From positions 141,350 through 205,349 of the forward strand of contig NZ_FNOB01000008.1 of NCBI RefSeq assembly GCF_900106675.1: 64,000 bases of DNA. The letters run 5' to 3'. The DNA comes from Allgaiera indica. Its GTDB lineage: Bacteria; Pseudomonadota; Alphaproteobacteria; Rhodobacterales; Rhodobacteraceae. The number at the start of each line of letters is the position of its first letter. Position 1 is the first letter of the stretch. Under the pieces are notes generated by a model. That model had not been told where the DNA came from and did not search any database. It saw only the letters and a list, made by a program, of their open reading frames with translations. Both the position numbers and the translations under genes were made by a program. This document shows positions 44,181 to 53,148 of this stretch, one piece after another.

Positions 44181-44954
44181 ATGCAGGGCAAGTTCGGCAA
44201 GTTCCTTGACCAGTTCGCGCAACGCCGGATGCTGAAGCGCTGGCGCCAGGCGATCAAGACGATGGACAGCCTGGATCCGAACGCCCTGCGTGCCCTGCAT
44301 GGAGAGGCGGGGCAAATCCGCCGCGAGATCGACCGCCTGACCCATGCCGCCGACGGCAAGCTGGCGCTGATCGCAATGGACGCGGACAGGCCGCGCAGAC
44401 CCATCGGGTCCGATTGGGCCTGGCGCCCCGCGCTCTGGCGCTGCCCGCAGGATCCGCCCGGCCTGACCGAAATCGTCAATCAGACCCAGCTGGGCCAAGA
44501 GGCCACGATCTTCCACGATTGCGACAAGTCCGAGCTGTCGCTGCGCCAGTTGCGCAACCACGCCGCCGAGGACCGCGCACCCTTCGCAGCGCGCCTTGAC
44601 GTGTTCCGCTTCGACGGAAGCTTCCTGTCATTGGTGCTCGATTTCCCGCCTGAGGCCTGCCAGGGCCTGGGCCGGCGCCATGTGATCCGCATGGACGCGA
44701 TCGTTGATCTGGAACGCCGGATCGAGATCTTCGCCCGATTGAACGTCAAGCACGGCCCCAACACCGATCAGGTGGTGCGCGAACTGCCCCTGCAAACGCC
44801 CGCCGTGATGGTGGAATTCGACCTTGGCTATTCCGACATCAACGAAAAACGGGTGGAAAAGATCTGGGTCGACCTGATCTTCGAAACTCCGCGGATGAAC
44901 CAGATCACCCTGCGCGATGTGGCCTTCAGCCGCCGCCCCCGGGCCGAAATTTGA
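44181..44954 (+). CDS. DUF6478-type protein, function unknown
   Basis: 257 residues from ATG 44181 (AAAG before it). The opening GKFGKFLDQFAQRRMLKRWR and the later GSDWAWRPALWRCPQ and FHDCDKSELSLRQLRNH match, as I recall, the DUF6478 proteins of Rhodobacterales. There is no signal peptide or membrane segment. The second half is beta-rich. It is followed 7 nt after its stop by a small coiled-coil gene, with which it is probably co-translated. No function is known to me. Confidence 0.72.
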   Translation: MQGKFGKFLDQFAQRRMLKRWRQAIKTMDSLDPNALRALHGEAGQIRREIDRLTHAADGKLALIAMDADRPRRPIGSDWAWRPALWRCPQDPPGLTEIVNQTQLGQEATIFHDCDKSELSLRQLRNHAAEDRAPFAARLDVFRFDGSFLSLVLDFPPEACQGLGRRHVIRMDAIVDLERRIEIFARLNVKHGPNTDQVVRELPLQTPAVMVEFDLGYSDINEKRVEKIWVDLIFETPRMNQITLRDVAFSRRPRAEI

Positions 44955-44961
44955 GGATCCC

Positions 44962-45339
44962 ATGCCGGTGCCGACCCTGACAAAGCTGCAATTCGCCGAG
45001 GGCCTCTGGACCGGCCGCCTGAGCGGGACCGACGAGGCCGAGCCGGCGCTGGAGATCACCCATCTCGACCGGCCGGTCCCCGGCACCCGCCTGACCCCCG
45101 ACCCCGCCGCGCCGGGCAACTGGCGGCTGGAGGTCCCGATCCCCGCCGCGGCGCTGAGCGAAGGCGTCCAGACCATCCTGATCCGCCACGGCCCCAGCGG
45201 CACGCTGCTTGAACACATCACCATCGTCACGGGCGCCGCACTGGAAGACGATCTGCGCGCCGAACTCGCCCTGCTGCGCGCCGAACTCGACATGCTGAAA
45301 AAGGCCTTCCGCCGCCATTGCGCCGAGGGCGAGGGCTGA
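44962..45339 (+). CDS. Small protein with C-terminal coiled coil, unknown function
   Basis: 125 residues from ATG 44962, with GAGG overlapping the stop of the upstream gene. The N-terminal 95 residues look like a beta-sandwich (WTGRLSGTDEAEPALEITHL, then NWRLEVPIPAAALSEGVQ). The last 30 form a heptad-type helix, LEDDLRAELALLRAELDMLKKAF. It may oligomerise. It travels with the DUF6478-type gene. No known family; a structural or regulatory partner of its neighbour is possible. Confidence 0.7.
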   Translation: MPVPTLTKLQFAEGLWTGRLSGTDEAEPALEITHLDRPVPGTRLTPDPAAPGNWRLEVPIPAAALSEGVQTILIRHGPSGTLLEHITIVTGAALEDDLRAELALLRAELDMLKKAFRRHCAEGEG

Positions 45340-45349
45340 CAGCGCCGCC

Positions 45350-45373
45350 CGCGTATTTGGGGAACAATGAAAG
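45350..45373 (+). repeat. 3'-end element, copy C (tail only)
   Basis: Eleven nt after the stop of the coiled-coil gene: CGCGTATTTGGGG then AACAATGAAAG, matching the tail of copy D. No clear hairpin precedes it. Confidence 0.5.
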
Positions 45374-45388
45374 GGAAGGCGCCTATGT

Positions 45389-45434
45389 CTTCACCTTGGC
45401 GAAAATACTCCAACCCGGGGGGCCGCGCCCCCCG
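45389..45434 (-). repeat. 3'-end hairpin element, copy B, after ubiG
   Basis: On the minus strand: GGGGGGC-GCG-GCCCCCC (45433-45417), then GGGTTGGAGTATTTTCGCC and AAGGTGAAG. It lies 36 nt after the ubiG stop and faces copy C across the convergent gap. Confidence 0.72.
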
Positions 45435-45469
45435 ACGAAAGGCTTGCGCGCAACGCGCGCGCCGCTGGA

Positions 45470-46213
45470 TCAGCCGCGCCGCACCGAGGTGGTGACATAG
45501 TTCACCGACAGGTCACGTGCTGACAGGCTCCAGGTCCACCCAACCGGGTTGAACACCATGCCCTTGCGATCGACCGGCTCCAGGCCGGCGCGACGGATCA
45601 AGTCATACAACTCGTCCGGGGTGATGAATTTCTGCCATTCATGCGTGCCCTTCGGCAGCCAGCGCATCACCCATTCGGCACCCACGATCGCCATCGCGAA
45701 ACTCTTGGCGTTGCGGTTCAACGTCGAGCAGATCATCAGCCCCGCGGGCTTCAGCAGATCGTGGCAGGCTCTCATATAGGCCAGCGGATCGGCCACATGC
45801 TCGACCACTTCCATGTTCAGCACCACATCGAACCGCTCGCCCGCCGCAGCCAGCGCCTCGGCAGTGACGTTGCGATAGTCGATCTCCAACCCCGATTGCC
45901 GCGCGTGCAACTGCGCCACGGGGATGTTGCCCGCGGCCGCATCGGCGCCCAAGACCTCGGCCCCCAGCCGCGCCATCGGCTCGGACAGAAGCCCCCCGCC
46001 GCAGCCGATGTCCAGCAGCCGCAACCCGGCAAAAGGCTTCGGCGCCGTCAGGTCTCGGCCGAATTCAGCGGCGATCTGGCGGGTGATGTAATCCAGCCGG
46101 CAGGGATTCATCTGATGCAGCGGCTTGAATTTGCCGTTCGGATCCCACCACTCGGCGGCCATCGCCTCGAACTTGGCCACTTCGGCGGCGTCGACGGTGG
46201 TTGCACTTTCCAT
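45470..46213 (-). CDS. ubiG: Ubiquinone biosynthesis O-methyltransferase
   Basis: 247 residues from ATG 46213 (AGGAGTTGAG before it). The N-terminus [21 protein letters not shown] and the SAM-binding [20 protein letters not shown] identify UbiG, with [15 protein letters not shown] downstream. It catalyses the two O-methylations in ubiquinone synthesis. An ORF extension to 46288 exists but lacks family support. Divergent from the iminopeptidase gene, 67 bp apart. Confidence 0.96.
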   Translation of the reverse strand: MESATTVDAAEVAKFEAMAAEWWDPNGKFKPLHQMNPCRLDYITRQIAAEFGRDLTAPKPFAGLRLLDIGCGGGLLSEPMARLGAEVLGADAAAGNIPVAQLHARQSGLEIDYRNVTAEALAAAGERFDVVLNMEVVEHVADPLAYMRACHDLLKPAGLMICSTLNRNAKSFAMAIVGAEWVMRWLPKGTHEWQKFITPDELYDLIRRAGLEPVDRKGMVFNPVGWTWSLSARDLSVNYVTTSVRRG

Positions 46214-46280
46214 CTCAACTCCTGTCCAATCGGGCACGTCCCCCGTGGCGGAGGGCGCTTTTGCGTTATATAGATCAACC

Positions 46281-47279
46281 ATGGACAAAACCGCAGGCCA
46301 AAAGCACGCAGGCGCCTTCCTTTACCCCGCGATCGAACCCTTCGACCAGCGGATGATGGAGGTCGGCGGCGGACACACGATCTACGTCGAGCAATCCGGA
46401 CAGCCCCGCGGCATTCCGGTGATCGTCGTGCACGGCGGCCCGGGCGGCGGTTGCAGCCCCGCCATGCGGCGCTATTTCGACCCCTCCGTCTATCGCACCA
46501 TCCTGTTCGACCAGCGCGGCTGCGGCCGCTCGCGCCCCCATGCCTCGGTCAAGGCAAACACCACCTGGGATCTCGTCGCCGACATGGAGCGGATCCGCGA
46601 AACCCTGGGTATCACCCGCTGGATGGTCTTCGGCGGCAGCTGGGGCGCGACGCTGTCCTTGATCTACGCGATTCGGCACCCCGAGCGGTCGGCGGCGCTG
46701 GTTCTGCGCGGCGTCTTCCTGATGACCGCCCGAGAGCTGAACTGGTTCTACGGCGGCGGCGCGGGCAATTTCTGGCCCGAACTTTGGGACCGTTTCGCCG
46801 GTGCCATTCCCGAAGCCGAGCGCGAAGACCTGATCGCCGCCTATCACCGTCGCCTGTTCAGCGGCAACTACGCCGAGGAAACCCGCTTTGCCCGGCTCTG
46901 GGCCGGCTGGGAGAACGCCCTGGCCACGATCGAAGGCGGCGGCCTGCGCGGCGAGGGGCCATCGGAATATGCCCATGCCTTCGCCCGGCTCGAGAACCAC
47001 TACTTCACCCACCAGGGCTTTCTGGACCATGACGGATGGATCCTGGCGCAAAAGCAGCGCATCAGCCATATCCCCGCGGTGATCGTCCAGGGCCGCCATG
47101 ACATGATCTGCCCTCCGCGCTCGGCCTATGACCTTGCCGAAGGTTGGCCGCGGGCCGACTTGAAGATGGTCCCCTTGGCCGGCCACGCCCTGTCCGAACC
47201 GGGCATCAGCGCCGAGCTTGTGAAGGCGACCGACGGATTTCGCGCGACGGCCCGGGCTTTGGGCCTGCAAGGCGCCTAG
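46281..47279 (+). CDS. pip: Proline iminopeptidase
   Basis: 332 residues from ATG 46281. The alpha/beta hydrolase of the S33 family has the oxyanion HGGPGGG, nucleophile Ser in FGGSWGATL, Asp in GRHDMICPP and His in [20 protein letters not shown] is the proline iminopeptidase signature. It removes N-terminal proline from peptides in the cytoplasm. Its stop overlaps that of the convergent idi gene by 4 nt. Confidence 0.95.
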   Translation: MDKTAGQKHAGAFLYPAIEPFDQRMMEVGGGHTIYVEQSGQPRGIPVIVVHGGPGGGCSPAMRRYFDPSVYRTILFDQRGCGRSRPHASVKANTTWDLVADMERIRETLGITRWMVFGGSWGATLSLIYAIRHPERSAALVLRGVFLMTARELNWFYGGGAGNFWPELWDRFAGAIPEAEREDLIAAYHRRLFSGNYAEETRFARLWAGWENALATIEGGGLRGEGPSEYAHAFARLENHYFTHQGFLDHDGWILAQKQRISHIPAVIVQGRHDMICPPRSAYDLAEGWPRADLKMVPLAGHALSEPGISAELVKATDGFRATARALGLQGA

Positions 47280-47806
47280 CCACGCATCAGCGTGCCGAAA
47301 ATCAGGCCCTTGTGCTCGCGCATGTAGATCCGCAGCCAGGGCGTGAAACGTTCTGGATGGCGCGCGATCTCGGCGTCCAGATCAAAGAGATTGACCCAGC
47401 GCACGGCCATCACCTCTTCGGGGTTGGGGACGATCTTCATGTCGGATGAGGCATAGGCGATGTAGATATCCACCACCTCGTGTTCGATCATCCCGTCGCC
47501 GACATCGGCGCGGTATTCCACGCGGTCACGGTGGTTGGGGTAAAGACCGGTGATCCCCAGCTCTTCATGCAACCGACGTACGGCGCAATCCACCGGGGCC
47601 TCGTCCCATTTCGGATGGGTGCAGCAGGTGTTCGCCCACAGGCCCGGGGTGTGATACTTGCCCATCGCCCGACGCTGGATCAGCAATTCCTCGCCATCCA
47701 GCACGAAGACCGAAACGGCCTTGTGCCGCAAGCCGCGGCGATGCACGGCAAGCTTTTCCAACGGCGTAAGCGCGCCGTCCACCCAGGCAGGGATGCTGTC
47801 GTCCAT
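47276..47806 (-). CDS. idi: Isopentenyl-diphosphate delta-isomerase, type 1
   Basis: 176 residues. Nudix fold with VSVFVLDGEELLIQRRA, TPGLWANTCCTHP (active-site Cys) and RRLHEELGI (Nudix helix with metal Glu). It interconverts IPP and DMAPP, balancing the MEP products of dxs that feed ispA, both in this window. It lies alone between the iminopeptidase and the polysaccharide block; 96 bp separate its start from the glycosyltransferase stop. Confidence 0.96.
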   Translation of the reverse strand: MDDSIPAWVDGALTPLEKLAVHRRGLRHKAVSVFVLDGEELLIQRRAMGKYHTPGLWANTCCTHPKWDEAPVDCAVRRLHEELGITGLYPNHRDRVEYRADVGDGMIEHEVVDIYIAYASSDMKIVPNPEEVMAVRWVNLFDLDAEIARHPERFTPWLRIYMREHKGLIFGTLMRG

Positions 47807-47902
47807 GGACCCACCGCTTCACTATCCAAATCCTGCCTAGTCCCTTCGCAAAGCCACCGCACCAAGGCAAGATGACACAGGGCGGAAATATGCCGGCGTG
47901 AC

Positions 47903-48844
47903 TCAGATCAGGCCCAATGGCGCCGCCAGCAGCAGCGCAGCCTGGCTTGGTCGGCTTTGCCGGTAAAGACCAAGCCTGCGCATCCCCGCGAAACGTGCCC
48001 CCGCCGGCGCCGCCCGCAGCCGGGCGAACCCCCGCAGAAGATGCTGGTTTTCCTCGGTCAAGCGGTGGGCAGAGGCGTCGAGCGCCCGCAGATTGATCGC
48101 GTTCCAATCGCGAAGCCTGCCGCGCAAGAGCATCCGCAAGCGCCGCATACGCGACCGGAAATCGACATTCGCGCCGACCAGATTGCCGCCATGTTGCCGG
48201 TAAAGTACCGTTGGCTGCGCGTCATAGATCACCTGCCCGCCGACACCCGAGACGATCTGATAAAGCCACCAATCGTGCGAGACGATCTGCCGCGCCTCGT
48301 CCGCCGCGGATTGGGCAAGATCCAGTGCGGCGCGGTTCAGCATCATCGTATTGCCGCCCGCGATGCACTGCATCAGCGCGTTGCGAAAATCGGGCGGGCG
48401 GCGCGACAGCGGTGACAGGCACAGCCGCCGCAGATCACGGTCGCACACCCAGGTGCGGCTGCCGTAAAGGGCGGGCACCTCGGGTGGCACCCGGGCCAGA
48501 TGCGCAAGCCCGCGCGCGATCTTGTCCGGCAGCCAGACGTCATCCTGATCAGAAAGCGCCGCGTAAGGCGTATCAGGTCCGGCGGCGCGGATCAGATGCA
48601 GGAAGTTCTGCCCGAAACCGCGACACGGCCCGTCGATCAGGCTGACCGGCCGCCCCCCAGCGGATGCGGCAAACTCCCTTACCATCTGCGGCCCGGTGTC
48701 GGTCGAGCCGTCGTCCGACGCGATCAGCCGCCAGTCCGAGTGGGTCTGATCGCAATAGCTTTGCAACTGATCAGCCAGGCTGTGGGCGCCATTATACAGC
48801 GCCAGCAGAATGGTGACTTCGTCGGATCGGGCGGGCCGCGGCAT
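47903..48844 (-). CDS. Glycosyltransferase family 2 (rhamnosyltransferase-like)
   Basis: 313 residues. GT-A start VTILLALYNGAHSLADQLQSY, then IASDDGSTD and the metal site ALSDQDDVWLPDKI, then MQCIAGGNTMMLNRAA. The word YAALSDQDDVW is typical of the rhamnosyl/galactosyl GT2 subgroup of lipopolysaccharide loci. It is last in a kpsM, RgpF-WbsX, sulfotransferase-like, GT2 unit, 83 bp after the preceding gene. Donor sugar unproven. Confidence 0.88.
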   Translation of the reverse strand: MPRPARSDEVTILLALYNGAHSLADQLQSYCDQTHSDWRLIASDDGSTDTGPQMVREFAASAGGRPVSLIDGPCRGFGQNFLHLIRAAGPDTPYAALSDQDDVWLPDKIARGLAHLARVPPEVPALYGSRTWVCDRDLRRLCLSPLSRRPPDFRNALMQCIAGGNTMMLNRAALDLAQSAADEARQIVSHDWWLYQIVSGVGGQVIYDAQPTVLYRQHGGNLVGANVDFRSRMRRLRMLLRGRLRDWNAINLRALDASAHRLTEENQHLLRGFARLRAAPAGARFAGMRRLGLYRQSRPSQAALLLAAPLGLI

Positions 48845-48927
48845 CTGCGCCTCCTGCAGCTGGTCGGGCCGGCCCCCACGGCCTGTCCCGATTCACACAG
48901 CCTAAGCGCCAGGTCTTACGCAGCGGT

Positions 48928-49971
48928 TTACGGCGACGCCCCGACCATCGCTTCCTTCCGCGCCCGGGCCGCCTGGGCGGTGTCGCCTGAGCGATACACG
49001 GCACGCGCGATCTTTTCCCAGACGGGGCGGGTCAGGCGATCTCGGCCGATCTCCTCGCCCGACACGGACAGGGAGGCCAGCTTCAGGTCCGGCTGCAGTG
49101 CGCTGCGCCAGCTTTCGAAACTGGCGTTCAACGGGGAAAAGCGCCGGACGATCTCGGCGCTTTCGTCGGGCGTGAAGATCGTGCCGCGCATCTCGGCGCC
49201 GAATTGACCGCGCAGCACCGAATCGACCAGCCCGATCAGGGGCGCCGGCGCCACGCCCGGGCGCGAAATCGCTGCCGCCACCATCGCCGCCAGCGGGTCC
49301 GCAGAGACATTCGAACGGCCATTGCCGGCGCCGAAGGGCTTGAGCGCCGATGCCTCCAGCGGCAAGCCCAGTTGGCGCAGCATCTCGCCCACCACGCCAC
49401 CTTCGGACGCGGCCGCGGCTTCGTAGCTAAGGAAGGTCAGCTCATCGGGTTGGAAAGCGGTCTCTAGATGGGCGGCCAGGGCCTTATAATCCATCCACAA
49501 CCCGTCGGCGAAGCCGCTGGACAGCGCGGAGCGGATAAAGGCGCGAACCTCGGGGGCCGGACGGTCGCGCGAAATCTGGGCATAGACCGATTGCAGGAAC
49601 GCCCGCTGGCCTCGGAGCATGCAGATCACCTGAACGGACTCGTAAGGCTCGGACAGGCGGCGCAGATCGTCCAGGTCCACCCGGCGCGGATGCGCGCGCG
49701 AGAATTCCTCGGACGACAGGAAGACAATCCCTTCCGCATCGGCGTAATCCTTGGCGATGCGGATCCATTCGGCCTCGGGGTCGCCGCGCAGCGAATAGGG
49801 CCGCGGCATCGGCACCCAGCGCGAGACCAGCCCATGATGGCCGCGGGTTTCGCCCACGAAAGGGTAGATCAGGCCGTAATCGCTCAGCAACGCCCGATTG
49901 TGGAACAGCGTGTCCTGAATCGTGGTCGTCGCGGTCTTGTGCAGACCGATGTGAAGGACAAGTCGGGCCAT
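48928..49971 (-). CDS. Sulfotransferase-like P-loop protein
   Basis: 347 residues from ATG 49971 (GAGGTAGAG before it; the frame extends upstream without support). The opening LVLHIGLHKTATTTIQDTLF is the sulfotransferase phosphosulfate loop. VQVICMLRGQRAFLQSVYAQ is the likely second, 3'-phosphate-binding strand, though its Arg/Ser are less canonical. Residues 200-347 have no known motif. It is 2 nt after the RgpF-WbsX gene. By context it may sulfate the capsule; it could also be one of the sulfotransferase-fold proteins of unknown activity found in polysaccharide loci. Confidence 0.75.
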   Translation of the reverse strand: MARLVLHIGLHKTATTTIQDTLFHNRALLSDYGLIYPFVGETRGHHGLVSRWVPMPRPYSLRGDPEAEWIRIAKDYADAEGIVFLSSEEFSRAHPRRVDLDDLRRLSEPYESVQVICMLRGQRAFLQSVYAQISRDRPAPEVRAFIRSALSSGFADGLWMDYKALAAHLETAFQPDELTFLSYEAAAASEGGVVGEMLRQLGLPLEASALKPFGAGNGRSNVSADPLAAMVAAAISRPGVAPAPLIGLVDSVLRGQFGAEMRGTIFTPDESAEIVRRFSPLNASFESWRSALQPDLKLASLSVSGEEIGRDRLTRPVWEKIARAVYRSGDTAQAARARKEAMVGASP

Positions 49972-49973
49972 CT

Positions 49974-52226
49974 CTACCTCTGCGTTGCACCGGTCCACTG
50001 GGCCAGGATGTCGAGGCAGGCGCGGCCGTATTGCTCGGACGGCTCCAGCATTGCCTTCTCGGCCCATTCGTTCCAGGCGTTGATGAACAGCTCTCCACGA
50101 TAGGAGGCGCCAAGCCGCGCCGCCCCCAGCTGCGAAAGCCAGTGATTGAAACGAGCGGGATTGGCACCATAGGCGATATGGCCGGCCGCGCCGCGCCGCG
50201 CGGTATTGTCCCAAGACGGCATGACCCCGGCAATCAGCCTGTCGGGACGCGCGGCATCGGCGCGCAGGCTGTTGCGGATCACCGCGGCGTAATCGTAGAT
50301 CAGCCCCTCGAATCCCTCGGCCGGGGCCAGGCCCAGCCGATTTCCTCTGGGCCCGCCGAACAGGATATCGGGCCCCTGCACCAAGCCATGCGGAGGCATC
50401 TCGATCCAGAAGTCGAAAAGGCTCTGCTCCACCGGATTTTCGCCCGCGACATGGAAACGGATGGCGCCCAGCTCGACCTCTCCCAGGCCCAGATCACGCC
50501 AGGCCGCCCGCAGCCGGGCGATGTTTGCCGCGGGTTCGGGCATGTCTTCGGGGCGGTAGATGACGAAACGCGGCCGAATGCCGTCGGGGCGGGCATAGCG
50601 TGGATCGCGCATGTAGGGCATCAGATCGCGCGCCAGCGCCGCCTCGAACCCCGGCGCGTAACCTTGTTTCAGCAGCACCTCGCCCGAAAGGCCATCCCAG
50701 TTGCGCCGCCAGCTTTCGTTCGCCCAGCACAGATAGAAGGGGAAATCCGTCTCTGGACTGGCCAGAAGCCGTTCCATCGGCTGCTGCAGAACCCGTTTTC
50801 CGTCGAACCAGTAATGGTAGACGCAGAAGGCATCGATCCCCGCGCCGCGCGCCAGCTGCGCCTGCCGCGCCATCACCTCGGTCAGTCGCAGGTCGTAGAA
50901 ACCCAACTCTCCCGGCAGCATCGGCTGGTGATGACCGGGGAACTGGGGCTGCGCCCGGGTGACCGAAGCCCATTCGGTGAAGCCCTTGCCCCACCAGGCG
51001 TCATTTTCCTCGGTCGGATGAAACTGCGGCAAATAGGCGGCCGAGACGAAACCCGGCCGCACCGGGGCGGGGGGCGGCGGCGTCTCGATCAGTTGCGAGG
51101 TCTGAACGATCCGCATCCCGGCGGCCTGCACCAGATGCCCCAGCGCCCGTTCCACCGCATGGGCCAGCGTCCCGTCGACCTGGCCCGTTTCAGGCTCGAA
51201 TATTGCCTGATTCAGCCGCAAACCCTTCAGCATCGTCAGCATCAACGGCTTCATCCAGTAGATCGACCCGGCCGGAAAGGAGAGCGCGAAATCATCGTCG
51301 CGGATCTCGACCCGATGCAGCAGATGCGCGACCTTGCGGCGATTCGATCCCCACCACTCATCGCCCTCGTATTGCTGCCCGTCCGCGACCCAGAAGCCCG
51401 CCTGCGGATCTGCCAGGAAGCGCGCCAGCAGGTCGGCGGTGTCGGAGCCGGGCAGAATGCCGCCGATCAGGTGACGACGCCAATGGTCGCCGTCCTGGCG
51501 GTGGGGGGATTTCTTGGTGTGCAGCTTGCCGATGGCGCTGTAGCCGTCCAGCAGGCCGGCATTGGCCAGATGCAGGAAGGGGAAGATGTCGCGCCCGTGA
51601 TTGGGCATCAGGATCACCCGGGCCCGCGGGTGGCTGAGCGCGATGCGGTCACGCAGGGCCTCGGACGGAGGGCCCTTGTGGGTGATGGTCACGAACAGAT
51701 CATGTTCCAGCCCGGCCGCGTCGATCGCCGCCGCGATCTCGGGCCACATGTCGTGATAGTAGATATGAACCACCAGGGCGATCGGGGCCGTCGCGGGCCT
51801 TGGGCGCAGCACCGGCGGCCGGATCGGCAGCGTGCGGTCCACCGGCGGCAGGGTCTTGGTGGGGCGCAGCTCATGCCGGCCGGCACGCAGGTAATGGCGG
51901 AAGGGCGCGGCCGTCTGACCCGCAAGGTCGGGATTGAGCGCAAGATAGGCGCGCGGACAGAAATCGGGGTTGGGGCGCAGGCCCATCGCTTCGCCGAAAA
52001 TGGCGAAGTGGCGTTCGGGCCAGGCCCGGAACAGCGGATGCAGATGTGGATTGGTCGTGCGATAGAACTGGCGGTCGAAAAGACGCGAGCATCGCATCTC
52101 TCGCGCGTAGGACCAGCGCCAGGGCGCCGGAAGAAGAAAACGCACGAGCACCCGGGCCCGGTGCAATCCGCGGCCCCAGATCGGGGTGTGCAAAAAGGTA
52201 CGGTCGATCCATCCGGTAGCGCTCAT
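49974..52226 (-). CDS. RgpF-type and WbsX (GH99-like) fusion, polysaccharide glycosyltransferase
   Basis: 750 residues with three parts. Residues about 55-115 carry the short motif AYLALNPDLA...HYLRAGRHELR often seen in front of surface glycosyltransferases. Residues about 145-365 are a rhamnan-synthesis RgpF domain: ALVVHIYYHDMWPEIAAAI, then RVILMPNHGRDIFPFL and GKLHTKKSPHR. Residues about 395-740 are a WbsX/GH99-like domain: SAAYLPQFHPTEENDAWWGKG, YHYWFDGKRVL, ELFINAWNEWAE. Both domain types occur in O-antigen and capsule loci. It is 1 nt after kpsM and 2 nt before the sulfotransferase-like gene, so all are one unit. Linkage made is unknown. Confidence 0.85.
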   Translation of the reverse strand: MSATGWIDRTFLHTPIWGRGLHRARVLVRFLLPAPWRWSYAREMRCSRLFDRQFYRTTNPHLHPLFRAWPERHFAIFGEAMGLRPNPDFCPRAYLALNPDLAGQTAAPFRHYLRAGRHELRPTKTLPPVDRTLPIRPPVLRPRPATAPIALVVHIYYHDMWPEIAAAIDAAGLEHDLFVTITHKGPPSEALRDRIALSHPRARVILMPNHGRDIFPFLHLANAGLLDGYSAIGKLHTKKSPHRQDGDHWRRHLIGGILPGSDTADLLARFLADPQAGFWVADGQQYEGDEWWGSNRRKVAHLLHRVEIRDDDFALSFPAGSIYWMKPLMLTMLKGLRLNQAIFEPETGQVDGTLAHAVERALGHLVQAAGMRIVQTSQLIETPPPPAPVRPGFVSAAYLPQFHPTEENDAWWGKGFTEWASVTRAQPQFPGHHQPMLPGELGFYDLRLTEVMARQAQLARGAGIDAFCVYHYWFDGKRVLQQPMERLLASPETDFPFYLCWANESWRRNWDGLSGEVLLKQGYAPGFEAALARDLMPYMRDPRYARPDGIRPRFVIYRPEDMPEPAANIARLRAAWRDLGLGEVELGAIRFHVAGENPVEQSLFDFWIEMPPHGLVQGPDILFGGPRGNRLGLAPAEGFEGLIYDYAAVIRNSLRADAARPDRLIAGVMPSWDNTARRGAAGHIAYGANPARFNHWLSQLGAARLGASYRGELFINAWNEWAEKAMLEPSEQYGRACLDILAQWTGATQR

Positions 52227-52227
52227 C

Positions 52228-53046
52228 TCAACCCTCCGCGGCCATGTTGCGCGACTGCCGCCTCAGCAGCATCAGCCCCGCTGCCAGCAACACCAAGGAC
52301 AGCAGGTAGACATAGGCCGGCGTGACGAAGGCCGCCGGGTAGATCGTGTAGAAACCGGCCCGCATCTCGGCGGTGACGTGGATCAGCGGGTTGAACCACA
52401 GGACCTCTCGCGCGGTCAGCGGCAGGCCCTCATACAGGAAGAAGGCCCCCGAAATCAGGAACAGCGGCCGCGTGGCGATGGCCCAGACCCGGGCCCAGGC
52501 GGGAAAGGCGGTGGTGAGATAGCAGTTCAGCACGCCCACCCCCGCGCCCAGTGCCGCCGCCATGCCCAGCGCGTTCAGGATCGCCCAAGGCTGTGGCCAC
52601 AACCGTAGGTCGAAGACGATGACGATCCCCAGGATCACCAGATACATCGCCAGCACCTGGGTCAGGAACGCCAGCACGAATCGCGCCAGCAGCGCATCGA
52701 CGAAACTGACCCGCGGGTAGGCCAGCAGCGGTTTCGAATAAAGGATCGCCTGCGACAGATTCTGCGCGATGGCGTTGTAGATCAGGAACGGCAGATAGCC
52801 AGTGGCGTAGAACAGAGGAAAATTCTCGCCCAGCGGCGGGCGATGCAGGAAGAAGGTGAAGACGAAGGTCAAAATCGCGATACCCCCGATCGGATCGATC
52901 AGCGCCCACAGATAGCCGCCGGGCGAACGCCCGTAGGTCGTGGCCATTTCGCGCAGCATCAGGGCCAACACGCTGCGCGGCAGCGCGAATCGCCCCAGTC
53001 CGCTGGGACCGAGCTTGTTTTCCGGCTGATATGCCGCTGTGCGCAC
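52228..53046 (-). CDS. kpsM: Capsule polysaccharide ABC transporter permease
   Basis: 272 residues with six membrane helices. ALMLREMATTYGRSPGGYLWALIDPIGGI is the cytoplasmic lead of KpsM/Wzm-type permeases. It moves a finished polysaccharide chain on its lipid anchor across the inner membrane. Its natural partners kpsE and kpsT are on the opposite strand starting 103 bp away, so the export machinery is arranged divergently. It heads the unit with the RgpF-WbsX fusion. Confidence 0.9.
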   Translation of the reverse strand: MRTAAYQPENKLGPSGLGRFALPRSVLALMLREMATTYGRSPGGYLWALIDPIGGIAILTFVFTFFLHRPPLGENFPLFYATGYLPFLIYNAIAQNLSQAILYSKPLLAYPRVSFVDALLARFVLAFLTQVLAMYLVILGIVIVFDLRLWPQPWAILNALGMAAALGAGVGVLNCYLTTAFPAWARVWAIATRPLFLISGAFFLYEGLPLTAREVLWFNPLIHVTAEMRAGFYTIYPAAFVTPAYVYLLSLVLLAAGLMLLRRQSRNMAAEG

Positions 53047-53148
53047 GCGTTCCTCCCTTCCACGCCGGAGACCATTCTGGCCGTCAGGGGCGAGACTGCG
53101 GCAAAGCGGTTAAAGAAGGCTCAATCCTTCCGTGGTGAATTGGCGATC

